A stretch of 64,000 bases of DNA from Xanthoparmelia taractica (GCA_033085395.1 JANQBS010000002.1:310001-374000); one strand, 5' to 3'. Shown: positions 22,410 through 33,976, numbered from the stretch's first letter. Numbers and translations: made by a program. The notes: generated from the sequence alone by a model not told the origin.

Positions 22410-23924
22410 ATGAACGAGCCGCGATCATCGAAGCAAGAACCGCAAATTCGATTTATTGTCGCTTGCCCTCGCAGCGGGTCTACGCTTCTCATGAGAATTT
22501 TTGCCGAGTCCCCTGTGTGCGCAGTCACGAGCCGACTGATATTGATGGGCAAAGCGGGCTCGAGTGAGGTTTTCAGTCCCGACTACTCGATCCTAGAGAA
22601 TCCATTCCATCACAGCGTCTTCATCAGTGCGATGAACTTGGGCAAGCGGTTTCTCATATGCAAAGAGGAACTTGGGAACAACAGCCAAAAGGGCGAATGT
22701 CTGTACGATGTGTTCCCTAATCATTCTGCATACACCATGGTTCGGCCAATCTTCCTTATCCGCGATCCTATTCGGGTCTTCGATAGCTGGAAAAATGTTG
22801 GATGGACAGACGCACAGAGTCTGATCGATTGCTATACCAACATGTTCCGCATGCTTGACCGAGCTCCTTCACATGCCGTCTCATGCCTTGTCTATGAGCG
22901 GCTCATTCAAGATCCCCAGACAGAGGTCAAACGCATCTGTGCACGTTGGGGGGTACCATTTTCGGATACAGTGCTCAACTTCAAGCATTCGTTTGGATCT
23001 TCATTCATTTTCTCGACTGATCGAGAAAGAACCATCTACTGCGAGGAGAAACCCCTTGGTCTGTTTACGACTGTGGAGGCTAGTTCTTCGGTTGAACCAG
23101 ACGTGCCATATCACGGTCTCCTGTCAAACACTGAGAAGGATAATATTGAGGAATATCTGGGCCCTCTGTATCTCCGTTGCTGGCAAGATGATGTCCTGCG
23201 GCTACGGGCTATCCTTGCTGAAAAAAGCTGGATTGGCTTCGATCTCGACGACACCTTGCACGAATTCCGTCGCAGCTCTGGGACAGCCATCGACAAAACT
23301 CTCGAGGCGATCTCTAATCGGTATGGCACCCCTATACTTGCATTGAAAGCCGAGTATTCCAAAATTCTCCTGGCAAAGACGGCGAGTGCTTTCTTTGATG
23401 GAAAGACGTCATTTGATTATCGAAGAGAAAGATTCGCCACACTCTTGGCCCATTTCTCCCTGCCACAGGACGATCAGTTTATGGTTGGACTTCTTGAATT
23501 ATATGAAGCTACTCTCATGAGGTCACTTGAGCTGAAATGTGGAGCATTGGACTTGTTATCAATGGCCAAGAATATGGGCAAGAAGATCGTCGTCATAACA
23601 GAAGGCCCACAGGACGCACAGGAGAGAACGGTCCAGGGTCTTGGTATCGAGAAATTCGTCGACTTCCTCGCTACTACTAACTATTTTGGGGTAGCTAAGA
23701 CCGGGGGTCTGTTCCCCAGAGTACTAGAACATTTGGGCATCTCTCCAGGCGATATGGCATACATAGGTGATAATGAGCAGCGAGACATGAAGCCTGCCCT
23801 GGCAGAGGGTGTTTTCTCAATCCATCTCGCTGAGACGAAGCACGTCTCTTTGAACACCATGCCACCTCAGATCAATACGTTGAGGAAACTGCAGTACATT
23901 TTCTGGAACGACTGCTGTTTATGA
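22410..23924 (+). CDS. Sulfotransferase-HAD hydrolase fusion protein
   Basis: Intact, intronless frame of 504 residues with two catalytic domains. Residues about 10-270 form a PAPS-dependent sulfotransferase-like P-loop domain: the 5'-phosphosulfate loop CPRSGSTLLMR is close to the N-terminus and the 3'-phosphate motif IFLIRDPIRVFDSWKN follows. Residues about 285-500 form a HAD-superfamily phosphohydrolase with all four motifs: DLDDTL (nucleophile and acid), VVITEGP (Thr), the Lys in VAKTGG, and GDNEQRD (acidic motif IV). No signal peptide or membrane span is visible, so a cytosolic enzyme is likely. One chain could sulfate a substrate and dephosphorylate it or its PAP by-product; this is inference. 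It is the only open gene of the 9-24 kb island. The start at 22410 is the first ATG in frame and directly precedes the P-loop domain. Confidence 0.85.
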   Translation: MNEPRSSKQEPQIRFIVACPRSGSTLLMRIFAESPVCAVTSRLILMGKAGSSEVFSPDYSILENPFHHSVFISAMNLGKRFLICKEELGNNSQKGECLYDVFPNHSAYTMVRPIFLIRDPIRVFDSWKNVGWTDAQSLIDCYTNMFRMLDRAPSHAVSCLVYERLIQDPQTEVKRICARWGVPFSDTVLNFKHSFGSSFIFSTDRERTIYCEEKPLGLFTTVEASSSVEPDVPYHGLLSNTEKDNIEEYLGPLYLRCWQDDVLRLRAILAEKSWIGFDLDDTLHEFRRSSGTAIDKTLEAISNRYGTPILALKAEYSKILLAKTASAFFDGKTSFDYRRERFATLLAHFSLPQDDQFMVGLLELYEATLMRSLELKCGALDLLSMAKNMGKKIVVITEGPQDAQERTVQGLGIEKFVDFLATTNYFGVAKTGGLFPRVLEHLGISPGDMAYIGDNEQRDMKPALAEGVFSIHLAETKHVSLNTMPPQINTLRKLQYIFWNDCCL

Positions 23925-24338
23925 CAGTTACGGCCCTCGGAGTAACATGGTTCACGGCTTATCTGGGAATAGCCGCTTAGCATGCCAAACATGCTCAGGA
24001 GCGCTCAAGGGCAAAAGGCGTTGCTGAGCGGAGAATTCCCTATGTCTATGTATAGGACCTCAATCCCTTACGGGACAGGTCGCATCCAACTCATCTAGTT
24101 ACTTCTCGATTTACTATCCACTCGATGTAAGAGACTTAACAAAATTGAAATCATGTGTCCATATTGTGAACAAGCTAGGAGATTTTTGAAGGTGAAGTCT
24201 GGCTAAACCCGACGGAGATAAGTCGCGTTCAGGTCTTGGCGGAACAAGAAGGCTCGACTTCGCGTCCAGCACCACTGAGCGCACCCGTCTGGCTATTAAA
24301 GAATGGAAGGGCCTCTCAATCTTCGCGAGCGATGGAAT
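23925..24338. other. Intergenic, right border of accessory island
   Basis: Four hundred bases between the fusion gene and the Dia2/Pof3-type gene. An 80-codon minus-strand frame here is not supported by any domain. It holds the promoter of the following gene. Confidence 0.4.
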
Positions 24339-26237
24339 ATGGCCCACCATTCTCATGAGCAGAAATTATTGGCCTTACATAAGCGTGGCCAGGAACTCTA
24401 TCGTCAGAAACAGTATGAAGGGGCTCTTCAATGCTTCACCCAGGTCCGAGCCCGCCCATGACTCTCCAAATATTAGCTCACATTACTTCCTTAGTCGATC
24501 AACCGGGATGCAAAGCCTCCTGTGGCTATTCTTGACAACCGAGCCGCTACCTATACAAAGCTTGACAATCTTCGAGCTGCTTTAAACGACGGCAGGCAGA
24601 TGATTCAGCAAGATAAGGCGGATTGCTTGGTATTACGGACTACTGCCGCCTTCATCTATACTCCTGTCTGATCTCCTTAGGGCTATCTACGTACTGGGAA
24701 AATTCTACAGCTGATGGGCAATCACAAGATAGCTCTCGACATTTACGAATTGGGCACTCGTAAAGTGCCTTCTAGCGACTCGAACATCATGGTATACGCT
24801 CATTCATGCCTTCGTCTGAACGGATCCTCTGCTGATCAAATTTTCCAGCTTTTAAGAGGACAGCATGAAAAGCTCGCACGACAATTAACTCCGCCAAAGG
24901 CTATTGACCCTTTGCAGATGCTTCCCTTAGAACTCGCTGAGATGACGATTAGGTATCTGGAGTTCAGGCATATAGTGTCAGCCTTGCCATTATCTTCCTT
25001 GAGGTCTCTGCTAATCCTTAGTAGTGGCTTACTCAGAGTCTCTAAAACATGGCTACAACTACTCGTCGCAATGCCTGGCTTATGGAGCGATTTAGATTTT
25101 TCGACCGCCAAAAGGCCTGTCAATCTGGGGGCTGTCCGGAAATATATCAAGCGGGGCAACGGAACCACTACACGAGTCACCCTTGACAGATTTGGATCCA
25201 ACGCAGAGAAGATTCCTCGCTACATCGCAACCCGTTGCAGAGGGTTGAGAGATCTGAGAATATTAGGAGGCTTAATTGGCGCTTCGATCCTCGAAGCTGT
25301 TCCTTGCGCGTCTAATCTCAAGACTCTCATCATCTCCAAGGCCTGTCAAATCTCCTGTGATGTGGTCAGTCAGCTTCTCAGCCATTGTCCGAACCTTGAG
25401 TGTGCCGAATTCCAAAGCGTCAGTCCCGTAGAGAACCGGACAATAAGATGGGAGGCCGACATGCCCAAACTTCGTACGCTGACTTTGGATGCTCCGAAAG
25501 TAGCTAGAAGACGAGGAAGTACCGTGCTTGCCTTGGAGACGCTTTTGACCAAGATACCCAATATCCGTACATTGAGTGTCCAAGGCTGGGTTGTTGCACA
25601 CAGTTTTCCGGCACAATATATAGATTTTTCGAACCTTCACCAACTTCAACAACTGGATATTTCGCGTCTCAATGCAATTCTGCCTCCACAGCTGCCGTCG
25701 ACTATACGTGCGATTGCAATGGCAGATTGCAACTGTTTTCCTGGAATTCAAGGGGTTGACTTCGCGGATTTTGATTTACCCGAGATGACCCGCCTGTCAT
25801 TGGCAGGATGGCCTGGGCTATCTCCGAGTGATCTCCAAGCATGCCTGCTACCAAGCAAGGGGAAAGTGACGCATCTCGATATCGGCGGCTGCATCACTCT
25901 TTCGAGTGCTAGCTTGAAAGAGCTCATCACGCAAGGCTATCTCGAAGCAGTTGAGGACCTGGTACTCAGATCATGCAATGTAGATGATGAGATTGCAATT
26001 CTCATAGCAAGGAATCTTCTTCGCCTTGAGAACCTTGACTTTGCATGCTCAAAAATCACCGGTGTTGGGGTTAAGGCATTGGTTATTGGACTTGAGGGCA
26101 AGCTCAAGCATTTGTGTCTTGATGGATGCCATTCTACGAACATCGATGCTGTGGAATTCGCGAGAGCAATGGGTGTCAAGGTCGCATTCGGCTTCCCAGA
26201 TCCCTTGAGTGGGGGCAGAAGGGTCAGGCAGCGCTGA
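24339..26237 (+). CDS. TPR/F-box/LRR protein, Dia2/Pof3 type
   Basis: Three exons: 24339-24443, 24495-24629 and 24681-26237, giving 598 residues. The N-terminus holds TPR units (LHKRGQELYRQKQYEGALQC, then LDNRAATYTKLDNLRAALND, then GYLRTGKILQLMGNHKIALD). About residues 157-205 form an F-box (DPLQMLPLELAEMTIRYL). The rest is a leucine-rich repeat array with repeats such as HLDIGGCITLSS and LENLDFACSKI. This order (TPR, F-box, LRR) is that of yeast Dia2 and fission-yeast Pof3. Those are SCF substrate receptors acting in replisome and genome-stability control. Introns are 51 nt each: the first has an atypical GTCCGA donor, the second is GTATTA..CCTTAG. The splice joins keep the TPR pattern, which supports the model. 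Orthology to Dia2 is probable rather than proven. Confidence 0.85.
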
Positions 26238-26317
26238 TGAGGGCCAATTTGTACTATTACAACCGAATCCAGTAATCGGCGGCTAACCTTTATAGCCTTG
26301 GCCTGTGAGTGCAGGGC

Positions 26318-27980
26318 TCAAACGCTACGCTCACTACAGTACTTATCGACCTCTTTCTCCAACGCCTTGCGCTGAGAGTGTACAAGTTCCATGATGTCTC
26401 TGCACTCTGGCACGCCGCCAATACCATGCTCAACCTCGAGCATTTGATCGTACACGCTAAAGAGCTGGTTGGGTAGCCACTGTACGAAGCCTTAGTAATT
26501 GCAACCGATGATTTCATTGAACTTACCAAGACTATTGGACTCCCTCCAGTCGCAGTCGGATGGTTCGTCTTCTTTAGAATGTATTCTCTCGTGAAGCACC
26601 AGTGTCGCCATCTGAAGTCACGGACCTGGTTTAGAGCATGAAGATAAAGTACTGCAAAGCATATTAGGTTACCGGAAACGGTGGGAAATTCAATTTACAC
26701 TTACCAGTGGATCGTCTATCCATCATAGCATAGCTTCGAATCCCAACGTCCTGAGCTCTATCTCTGACCCACTCCAAGAATTCGCGATGATTACCTGGCC
26801 GGTAAGAGCGGAAGTCGCCGAGGATGTCTGTGAGAGGTGTCTCTGGCATCCTGATCTCCAGCAGATTGTCACATAACGGGATCTGCTTCGAATGAATTCC
26901 ATCAATTCACCAGTACCTGGTCCATCAAGCACTTACCATGCTATCATTCGCACCACTCTCTCCTCTGAATGACATTGGCTCTTCGCTCACGCCTTCATAC
27001 ACGACCCCATGCGGGAACATCGATTGTTTCGTGATGCCGAAGATAAATGTGCGAAAGCTGGTGTAATCGTTTGGCTTGCTCTTCTTCCACATATCTCCCG
27101 AATAATGTCAATTTCACTCGTTTCTCTCCATTAGCAAAAGGGCCTGGAAAGTCTCTGCTTACCATCCATAACCCCATTGACCTTTACCATAGCCTCCACC
27201 ACACCTTCCAATCCAGCATTGAACGCCTTCCTATCATCACTCCCGCACGCCGATAGCGCATCGACCGCCCCTTTGACCAGCAGCCCAGAATTCTGGACCA
27301 TGTCCACATGTACGAGCACAAAGCCCGCTTCCGAGCTTGCTGGGTCGAGCCCATGCTCGAATGCACGGATGAGGCGGAGATTGTCGTATTCCATCCCAAT
27401 TGCCGGGTTTTCGAGGCGGTAGTTGAAAAGGGCATAAGAGCCCGCGTATTCCATGAACGGTTTGAAGCCCGAACTTTTGTCTTGTCAGAACATTTCTTCG
27501 AACTGCGACTGGCCGACCTTACATCTCCGCCACTCTGGCCAATGGCCTCGCGAGGACGGCCGGCAGTCTCTGTCGGCCCAAGCCATATCCTTCGCCTTTG
27601 GTGTGGCGCTCGTGGCACGGCTCGAGTAGGTACGCGCTCGCTAGGAAACAGTAATCCCTGTACAGAGCACCTACGGTCCTCAGATCATCCTTCACCTTGT
27701 CGACCTCGTCTGTCAAATCTGGGAGTTCGCGCAATAGCGTTTCACCCAGTTTGAACGTGGCGAGGAGGCCTGGGTCGCCTGCTGCGGTGCGGATGGGCAT
27801 GCGGGTAAGGAGAGAGGAGAGAGCGGAGAAGGATTCAGGAGGTTTTGTCGGTGGGAGAGATAACGGGAGGAAGCCATTGGCGAGGGAGACGGTGAAGGGA
27901 GATAGGTTTGCCAAGTCTTTGTCGTCGGTGGGGATGTTGGTGAGGAGAGGGAAGGTCGGAGACACGGCAAGAGAACCCAT
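26318..27980 (-). CDS. Indoleamine 2,3-dioxygenase
   Basis: Heme dioxygenase that opens the indole ring of tryptophan to N-formylkynurenine, the first step of kynurenine/NAD synthesis. Six exons on the minus strand: 27523-27980, 27163-27473, 26937-27094, 26705-26882, 26527-26651 and 26318-26479, giving 463 residues. Diagnostic segments are DYCFLASAYLLEPCHERH, MEYAGSYALFNYRL, FVLVHVDMVQNSGLLVKG, FIFGITKQSMFPHGVVYEGV, FRGESGANDSMIPL and DQVRDFRWRHWCFTREYI. The His of RHW in the last segment corresponds to the proximal heme ligand of the family. ATGGSPIVL|WLPNQL follows, joined across the last intron. Junctions were set by frame and GTAAG-type donors; the 27474 acceptor (AAAAG) is the least certain. 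Several fungi have two or three IDO paralogues, so I cannot say whether this is the Bna2-type one. Confidence 0.93.
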
Positions 27981-29739
27981 TTGGAATGCTCGACCTTTTT
28001 AGACGATTCGTGCTAGGACTGTTTGGAGAAGCAAAAATGATTTTTTTTGGTTGGCGGTTATGTGAAGGAAAGACGGAGCAAACGGGGGAAATTCTGGGTA
28101 TATGTACCGTTGGCCGGAACTCTTCCGGCCACAGTGTGAGGGGCAAGGCCGGTTCTGTTCCGGCCTTTGGTGGTGGCGAGAGATAAGTGACGTGTTCAAG
28201 AAGCAGTGAAGGCCGACGGGGGAATTTGGCGCAGAGGCAGGCAGGTGCATGCTGTTTTTCGCGATAAGTGTGTCGCTGATGATGGAAGTAGGTAGATTCC
28301 CACTAGCCCAAACAAACAGGACTATACAAAACCACTGCGCTGCAAACGACTCCTTGAGATAAATGGATTGTTGCGATCAAGACTAACAAACAATGGGGAC
28401 TTGAAATTCAGCTGGACAATACCAAGACCCGTTTGAGTGAAACAACGAATCCTAAATAGCAGACTGAAAAACGGTGCACATTATCATGTCCATCAACAAC
28501 CAAATTTTCTGCACAACAGTCACCTTGACCCGCAGCGCAGTACTGCCCGCTCCAATGGGCAGTGCGCCCCACGGCCAACTAAGGCGGCGTAATCGTGAAA
28601 TTTACGTGGGGGGTGTCGAGGTCGTCGAACTTTTGGTGCTCGGATCGGTGAGGTTTGTCTTTATGTTAATGGTGGGTGGGTACTTTTGTGTGTGTTTACG
28701 GAACGGTGCCATTCCATTAATTGAGTACTCAGCGTCCCGGAAGCCCGTGCTGCTCTCGCAAGAAACCAGCAGTGGGTGATGGCTCTGAAGCTTCATGGTT
28801 GTAATTGGATATCTTTCTTTGGTGTACGGACCTTGCTTCTCGAAGACCAGTATAGTTCGAAGACGATGAGACGAACTGCCCAGTTGGGAAAAAAGAAAGG
28901 AGAGAGGGATTGACTGGCACTTGTTGAAAATTGCATCGTCCCCCCCTTTTTTTTTTGTTTTGCTGGGAGTACGAGTACATTTGGTCTGCAAGTTGGGGTT
29001 TCGATGGAACTCTTTATAATGATGCGATTGCTTGACGGACGCACGCTCTTCGTCTAAGTACGAAGTGAATATGACGGGGCAATTGCCGCCACGAGCTCAT
29101 GTACTTGCTCGGTCTTTCTTGCACTTGCTCATATCCCTAGGCTCTATACCACCCACCACCCAAGACTAACGCTAGCACCGTTTTTGCCATCCTCAGGCCT
29201 CTCGTGCTTCTTTCTGCCCGGTATGAATCGGCACGCCCATTCCTGCTGCTTCTGCTTTCGCCTCCATTGGCTTTCTGCTGGAACCCTGATAACGGTGTCA
29301 ACCAATACGATACCATGAGGTGTATCTTCTTGGTTTCTGTATATGAGAGGGATGCCCAGGGAGGTATGGAGACGATTTTGGCCATCAACCGATAGACAGA
29401 CACCCGGCCTCGTTTCGAGCGTATTCCATTCGAACCTCATATTGACCTCCTACCTACACATCTTCATTGAAATGAGTGACAGAGGAATAACCAAATACTG
29501 CCGAGACATCATACAAAAAGATTCAAGTACCTTGCGAAAAAAAAAGTATATACAGAAAAGCCTGTAAAAAGAAGCACAGACATTCCAATCAATCATACAT
29601 TGCTTATTCTCATAACTGCAAGCCACCAGTGCCTGCCCATCCATCCATCCATCCCATCATATCGCATTCCCTCCCATCCCATCCCATCCCATCCCATCCC
29701 ATCCATCATCTGTCTCATACAAAATCAAATCATCTCATC
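27981..29739. other. Intergenic, 1.76 kb, no supported gene
   Basis: Lies between the IDO start and the chitinase stop, so it holds the IDO promoter and the chitinase 3' UTR. Open frames of 80-130 codons on both strands (for example 28602-28991 and 29144-29440, minus) show no recognisable domain and overlap each other. A pyrimidine run (CCCCCCC then T9) sits near 28941. Confidence 0.4.
29636..29708. repeat. CCATC/CATCC microsatellite
   Basis: Tandem CCATC-type units: four-base steps first (CCAT), then seven near-perfect five-base CATCC units at about 29671-29705. It lies about 30 bp beyond the chitinase stop codon, in its probable 3' UTR. Confidence 0.85.
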
Positions 29740-31862
29740 TCATCCCAGCGCCGCCTTAACCACCTGATTGTAATTCCTGCCCCCACCATCCGTATTAACC
29801 ATCCCCTCAGATCCATCCCACAGCATGACGCCACCAAGATTTGGCACATTGGCCGCCGTGGCGCTCTTGATCGCCGTCGCTACTGCGTCCGGGGGTAAGT
29901 ATCCCGTGCCGGCGCAGGCGGTGCAGGCGGGGGCGCCGATGTATAGTTGTGGGCCGCCGGCTATGTTTTTGCTCCAGGCGGTGAAGCTGTCGAGGAAGCC
30001 TGGTTGGCCGATGTTGCAGTTGCCTGGTACGGTTAAATGTCAGAATTCTTGATTGATTGATTGATTGTTTGTAGGTATTTTACGAAGAAGAAGGAGATGT
30101 GATTGGGGGAGTAACGAGGGTGGCAGGGTGAATGCGGTGCTGTGGCGTGTTTTGCGATGGGGAAAGCTGTCTTGAGTAGGAAGGAAAAGGCCTCAACATA
30201 CCGTTGTTGTAGAATTGAACCCACTATAAGTCCTTCGGTCAGTTATTCAATTTTCTAAGATGAAGGTATGGATGAAGGAATACAAGGCTAGGAAAATTAC
30301 TTACAACGAAATCCATGAGCTGCATAGCGTCGACGGGGATGGAAGCGTCCGGAAGAGGACACTGTGGGGCAGCGCTGATATAGTACTGTTTTGACTTGTC
30401 TGTTGCAAATTGGGTGCGCAGAGCCTTGACAAAGGCGACATAGCCTGTCTGGTCTTTATTCTCGTTGTCTGGAAACTCATGATCAGCATGAACCACAATA
30501 TCTCTGGCGTGATTCTGGGATAAACTTACCAACGTCAAAACCATCAATCTTCGTTTTTCCAAACGGCCGCAGACCAGCATCCAAGCCCGTCCCAGCACCA
30601 AAGAGATCCCAAAGCGTAGATGCGAACGTTTCTGCCTGGTTATCATCCGTGAAGGCTGTCTGGGCAGTAGCGCCGCCCAAACTCAGTAGAACCTTCTTCC
30701 CGGAACTCTGACAGGTAGCGATAGCTTGAGCCATTTGTCCACACTCCAACATACCGGTGGCGCCCTTGGCTTTCATCTGAGAGCTCTGTCCACCACAAGC
30801 GGCTCCGAAATCCATTTTCGGTAGTCCGCCAGCACTGAAGAATTCACTCAGGAAGGCTAAGATGACGATATTGACGCTGTCATCTGAACACATTTTTGCC
30901 AACGTAACTTGACTGGTGGCGGGCGATTGGCCGTAATAGACGGCAACGTTGTCTTTCGCCTTGGCGTTGAAAGAGCCGCTTGATGCCGGGCCTGAGGCTG
31001 GAGCAGCGGCGGGAGCTGCAGCACCTGCTGCAGGGGCCACTGGAGCACTTGACCCAACTGCTGGAGCTGACGGAGCTATTGACGGAGTCACTGATGGAGC
31101 TGGAGCCATTGACGGAGCCATTGACGGAGCTGGAGCACTTGGAGGAGATGATAATGATGCGGAGATCAGCGATGACACAGGAGACACGACAGATACAGCA
31201 GAGCTTGGGGACCCAGGACTGTTAGCAGAGGTCTCGGCCGGTGCTGGTGTGGCGGGGCCAGCCGTGGTCCCAGAAGCAGAAGCGCCGTTTGGCGTCGCAG
31301 TATCCAACCAAGCAGTTACCCATCCTTGGTAAGCTTGAAACTCGGCTTTGATCTGAGTCTTAATGGCATTGGTGTTTGCCATGGATGAGTTGGTCGAAGC
31401 AGCCATCCATGCACTAAAGCTGGTAGTCTCCGACTGGAGCATGTCCAACTGAGCCTGAGAAATCTCTACGGATGCGGAGTCTGCCCGGCGTGAGACAGGC
31501 ACAGGGGGAGGAAATGCCGGTACAGCTGAGCCACTCATCGCGGATGCTATCCATGCGTTGACGAAGCCGTTGTGACTCTGAAGCTCTTGGTTGAGACGCT
31601 GCATCGACTCCGTTGAAGTGAACCAGGAGTTCATCCAGGTGCTAAACGCGGTGAACTCGAATTGCAACATACTGAAGTCAGCTATTGGAACGTCTACTGA
31701 GCCCTCGGCCGCTCTGGGCTCAAGGACGATTAGGTTAGTGTCCGGCTTGGGAAGCATGCGAGGGTGGTGTCGATGAACAGCATGACCAGCAAATGAGGTA
31801 GATGCCAGGTTAAGGAGGACAGTGGCGCACAGCGCCGAGAGAGAAATACAGTGGAAGTACAT
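29740..31862 (-). CDS. Secreted GH18 chitinase, class III type, with N-terminal duplicated module
   Basis: Glycoside hydrolase family 18 endochitinase. Four exons: 30530-31862, 30305-30468, 30201-30222 (only 22 nt) and 29740-30023, giving 600 residues. The start at 31862 gives a signal peptide (FHCISLSALCATVLLNLAST). Residues about 62-110 and 140-195 are two similar units (MLQFEFTAFSTWMNSWF and MLQSETTSFSAWMAAS), each ending in a Trp-containing segment. Residues about 190-298 form a Ser/Pro/Ala linker with PSMAP/PSVTP/PSIAP repeats. The catalytic domain runs about 300-600: NVAVYYGQ, VLLSLGGAT and the acid motif DGFDVDNE rebuilt across intron 1 (GTAAGT..CCAG). It continues with YYISAAPQCPLPD, FYNN|GNC and GGVMLWDGSEG. 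The catalytic Glu is present. A cell-wall or nutritional role is likely. There is no C-terminal GPI signal. Confidence 0.92.
30046..30070. repeat. TGAT microsatellite inside chitinase intron 3
   Basis: Four to five TTGA/TGAT units on the plus strand within the 177-nt intron 30024-30200 of the chitinase gene. No effect on coding. Confidence 0.8.
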
Positions 31863-33976
31863 TGTAAGGACTGTTGTGCGAAAGCCAGCACGCAGTAAGG
31901 ACTGAATATACAAAAAGCAAAGAGAGGGTAAAGAGAGGATACCTTTCTGGGTTGTATCAGGGGGCTTGCGGCTTTATAGAGGAATGTATTTAGAATTCTC
32001 GTGGCAAGACACGGGCAACCTTTGGGCTAATCATCAGCCAATAAGGAAGCAGGAAGAGACCTTGTTCTTGCCAGCAGGAACCTTTTCATCGTACAAGCGA
32101 CCTGGCATAATGGTCAGTGAGCATCCTTTGACTCCTGAAATCAGGGTGCCATATTGAAAGCTGAAGGGTGAACAAGGACAATGATTGGTGCAAGCGCAAA
32201 AAGTTATCTCCGGGCTAGCGAGGGACTCCCGAGCCTTAGCTCTAGACTCTCTGGTGTCGCCCGGAGATCCCCACAATCACATCTTCCAGGGGCGGCCTCC
32301 TGCCCAAACAGATACCCGTCTGCGCCTGCTCATTGGGTCGGGCAGGAAACGCCTCATTCCTGTCAGAGGTATGTCGTTTGGCCCCGGTGTTACATATGAC
32401 CCCCTCTTTGAGCCTTCGCCCGTCATCTCCAACCGCTATTTGTTAAGCGCTTGGTGTGCGTCGATTGCGGCAAGTCTGGACTCATACCGGCATACGCAAA
32501 ACGCATTTTCAGGGGGAAACCCCCTTCCCAGGGATCACGAGTGAGAGGACATAGCACCAGCTCGCAACAACGAGAGATGGACGGACCTGCCATCGAAATG
32601 ATATCCCTGATCCTGAAGTGGAACTGATTCCAGTACAATAATATGCGTAGTAGTTGTGAGAATATGGTACGGTCGAAAACGACCAGAGTTCCATTCCCGC
32701 GGCTCGTGCCCACCAATTGCCAGCTCTTTCTAAAAGGTCCATTGCAGTAGATGTCGGGTAGTGAAACCTTGACAGACGGGCACAAGCACTCTCTGCAAGA
32801 CTCTATGACCATGCCTCGAGCATTTTGCTGCTTTAGTGTAGAGTATCTGCTGATGCTTTCTCCTAGGTCAAGTGACAGTCAGAGGGTAGAGACATTCCGT
32901 AAATGCACTCAGCCAGAATACGGTATAGCGGAGTGTAGCTCCGTACATTGGTAGGTATAAAATCGGATGCGAAGCCATTTGGGCACGAGACCAATGCATG
33001 GTTTAGCCAGGCAGTCTGCAAGGACCAGTATCCTACAAGTCAGGGTTGGCCGTGCTTTGACATATGATCATGAAATCACTTAAGTGAGACAAGTACAGCA
33101 ATTTATGTATGGGAATGAGGCAGGTACGATGGATCAGAGTATTGGATATTGGAGACGGTGGAAGGCGAAATCTGTTCGTAGGGAGGGCACCTTGAACCGA
33201 AAATGTCTGTCTATGAGGAGTTTTCTATCAACTGTATAACTCGACAAGTAAAGGTCCAATCACAAGACTTCCGGTATGAAAGTTGTTTTCCTCGATCATT
33301 TCTACAAGTTTATAAGAGCATGTTTGAGTGGAAGATTCCTCGTTCTTGAGTTATTCGGCTTCGTGTCTCGCCCCTTCATTATCCCCAGAGAGATTGAAGC
33401 TAGGTCCGAATTAGGCTTAATGGCTTGAAACTAAAAGGCTTGGCTTTTCGGCCCAGCCTGCTGTGTGTGAATACTCTCACAAAGCACGTCCGCCTCGCGC
33501 AAAGGGAGCGTACCGCGCCATTTGTGAATAAGGCCCTTTACAGGATAATCAAGGTTCCCTCTTTGAACACGATGCCTCAAACCAATCCCAATCTTCTTCC
33601 TTGCCCACCATTCCTTCTACTTCTACATCTTCATCACCACACCCACCACCATCACTTTCTCTAACTCTCCCAATCATCATCCCCCACGCACCGAAAGCTA
33701 CAAATTAATCTTTGCCTCGTCCAAATTCATATTTATGCCGACAAAAGCAAGACAATAAAGTCATCCAACACTTCGCCTCCCTTTCTTCCGACCAATTTCC
33801 CCCGGTCGCAAGGCCAGGGCAATTCCACTTCACAAAGAACCAGCCACACCTCCCACCGACCATTACCGCCAAAAGACCTCCTTGCGTCGCAATCTACCAA
33901 GCAAAAGGTGAGAAAAGACCTTGAGACTCTAAAAACCATGCTTCAAGAACATCAACCGACTGACCAAGAAAAGAAC
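31863..33976. other. Intergenic, 2.1 kb, no supported gene
   Basis: Between the divergently transcribed chitinase and Ies4 genes, hence two promoters. Frames of 60-130 codons are present on both strands but show no domain. Pyrimidine-rich, CA-rich sequence at about 33560-33860 looks like the 5' leader of the Ies4 gene. A possible 5'-UTR intron donor (AAAGGTGAG) occurs near 33905. Confidence 0.4.

Noticed and set aside
28602..29440. Overlapping minus-strand frames of 80-130 codons as genes
   Set aside because: Several frames overlap one another, none shows a domain or protein-like composition, and no splice structure links them.
29636..29708. CRISPR-like or regulatory array from the CATCC repeats
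   Set aside because: Units are 4-5 bp without spacers in a eukaryotic 3' UTR: a plain microsatellite.
30949..31332. Plus-strand 127-codon frame of Ala/Gly/Asp repeats
   Set aside because: It is the antisense shadow of the Ser/Pro/Ala linker of the chitinase gene.
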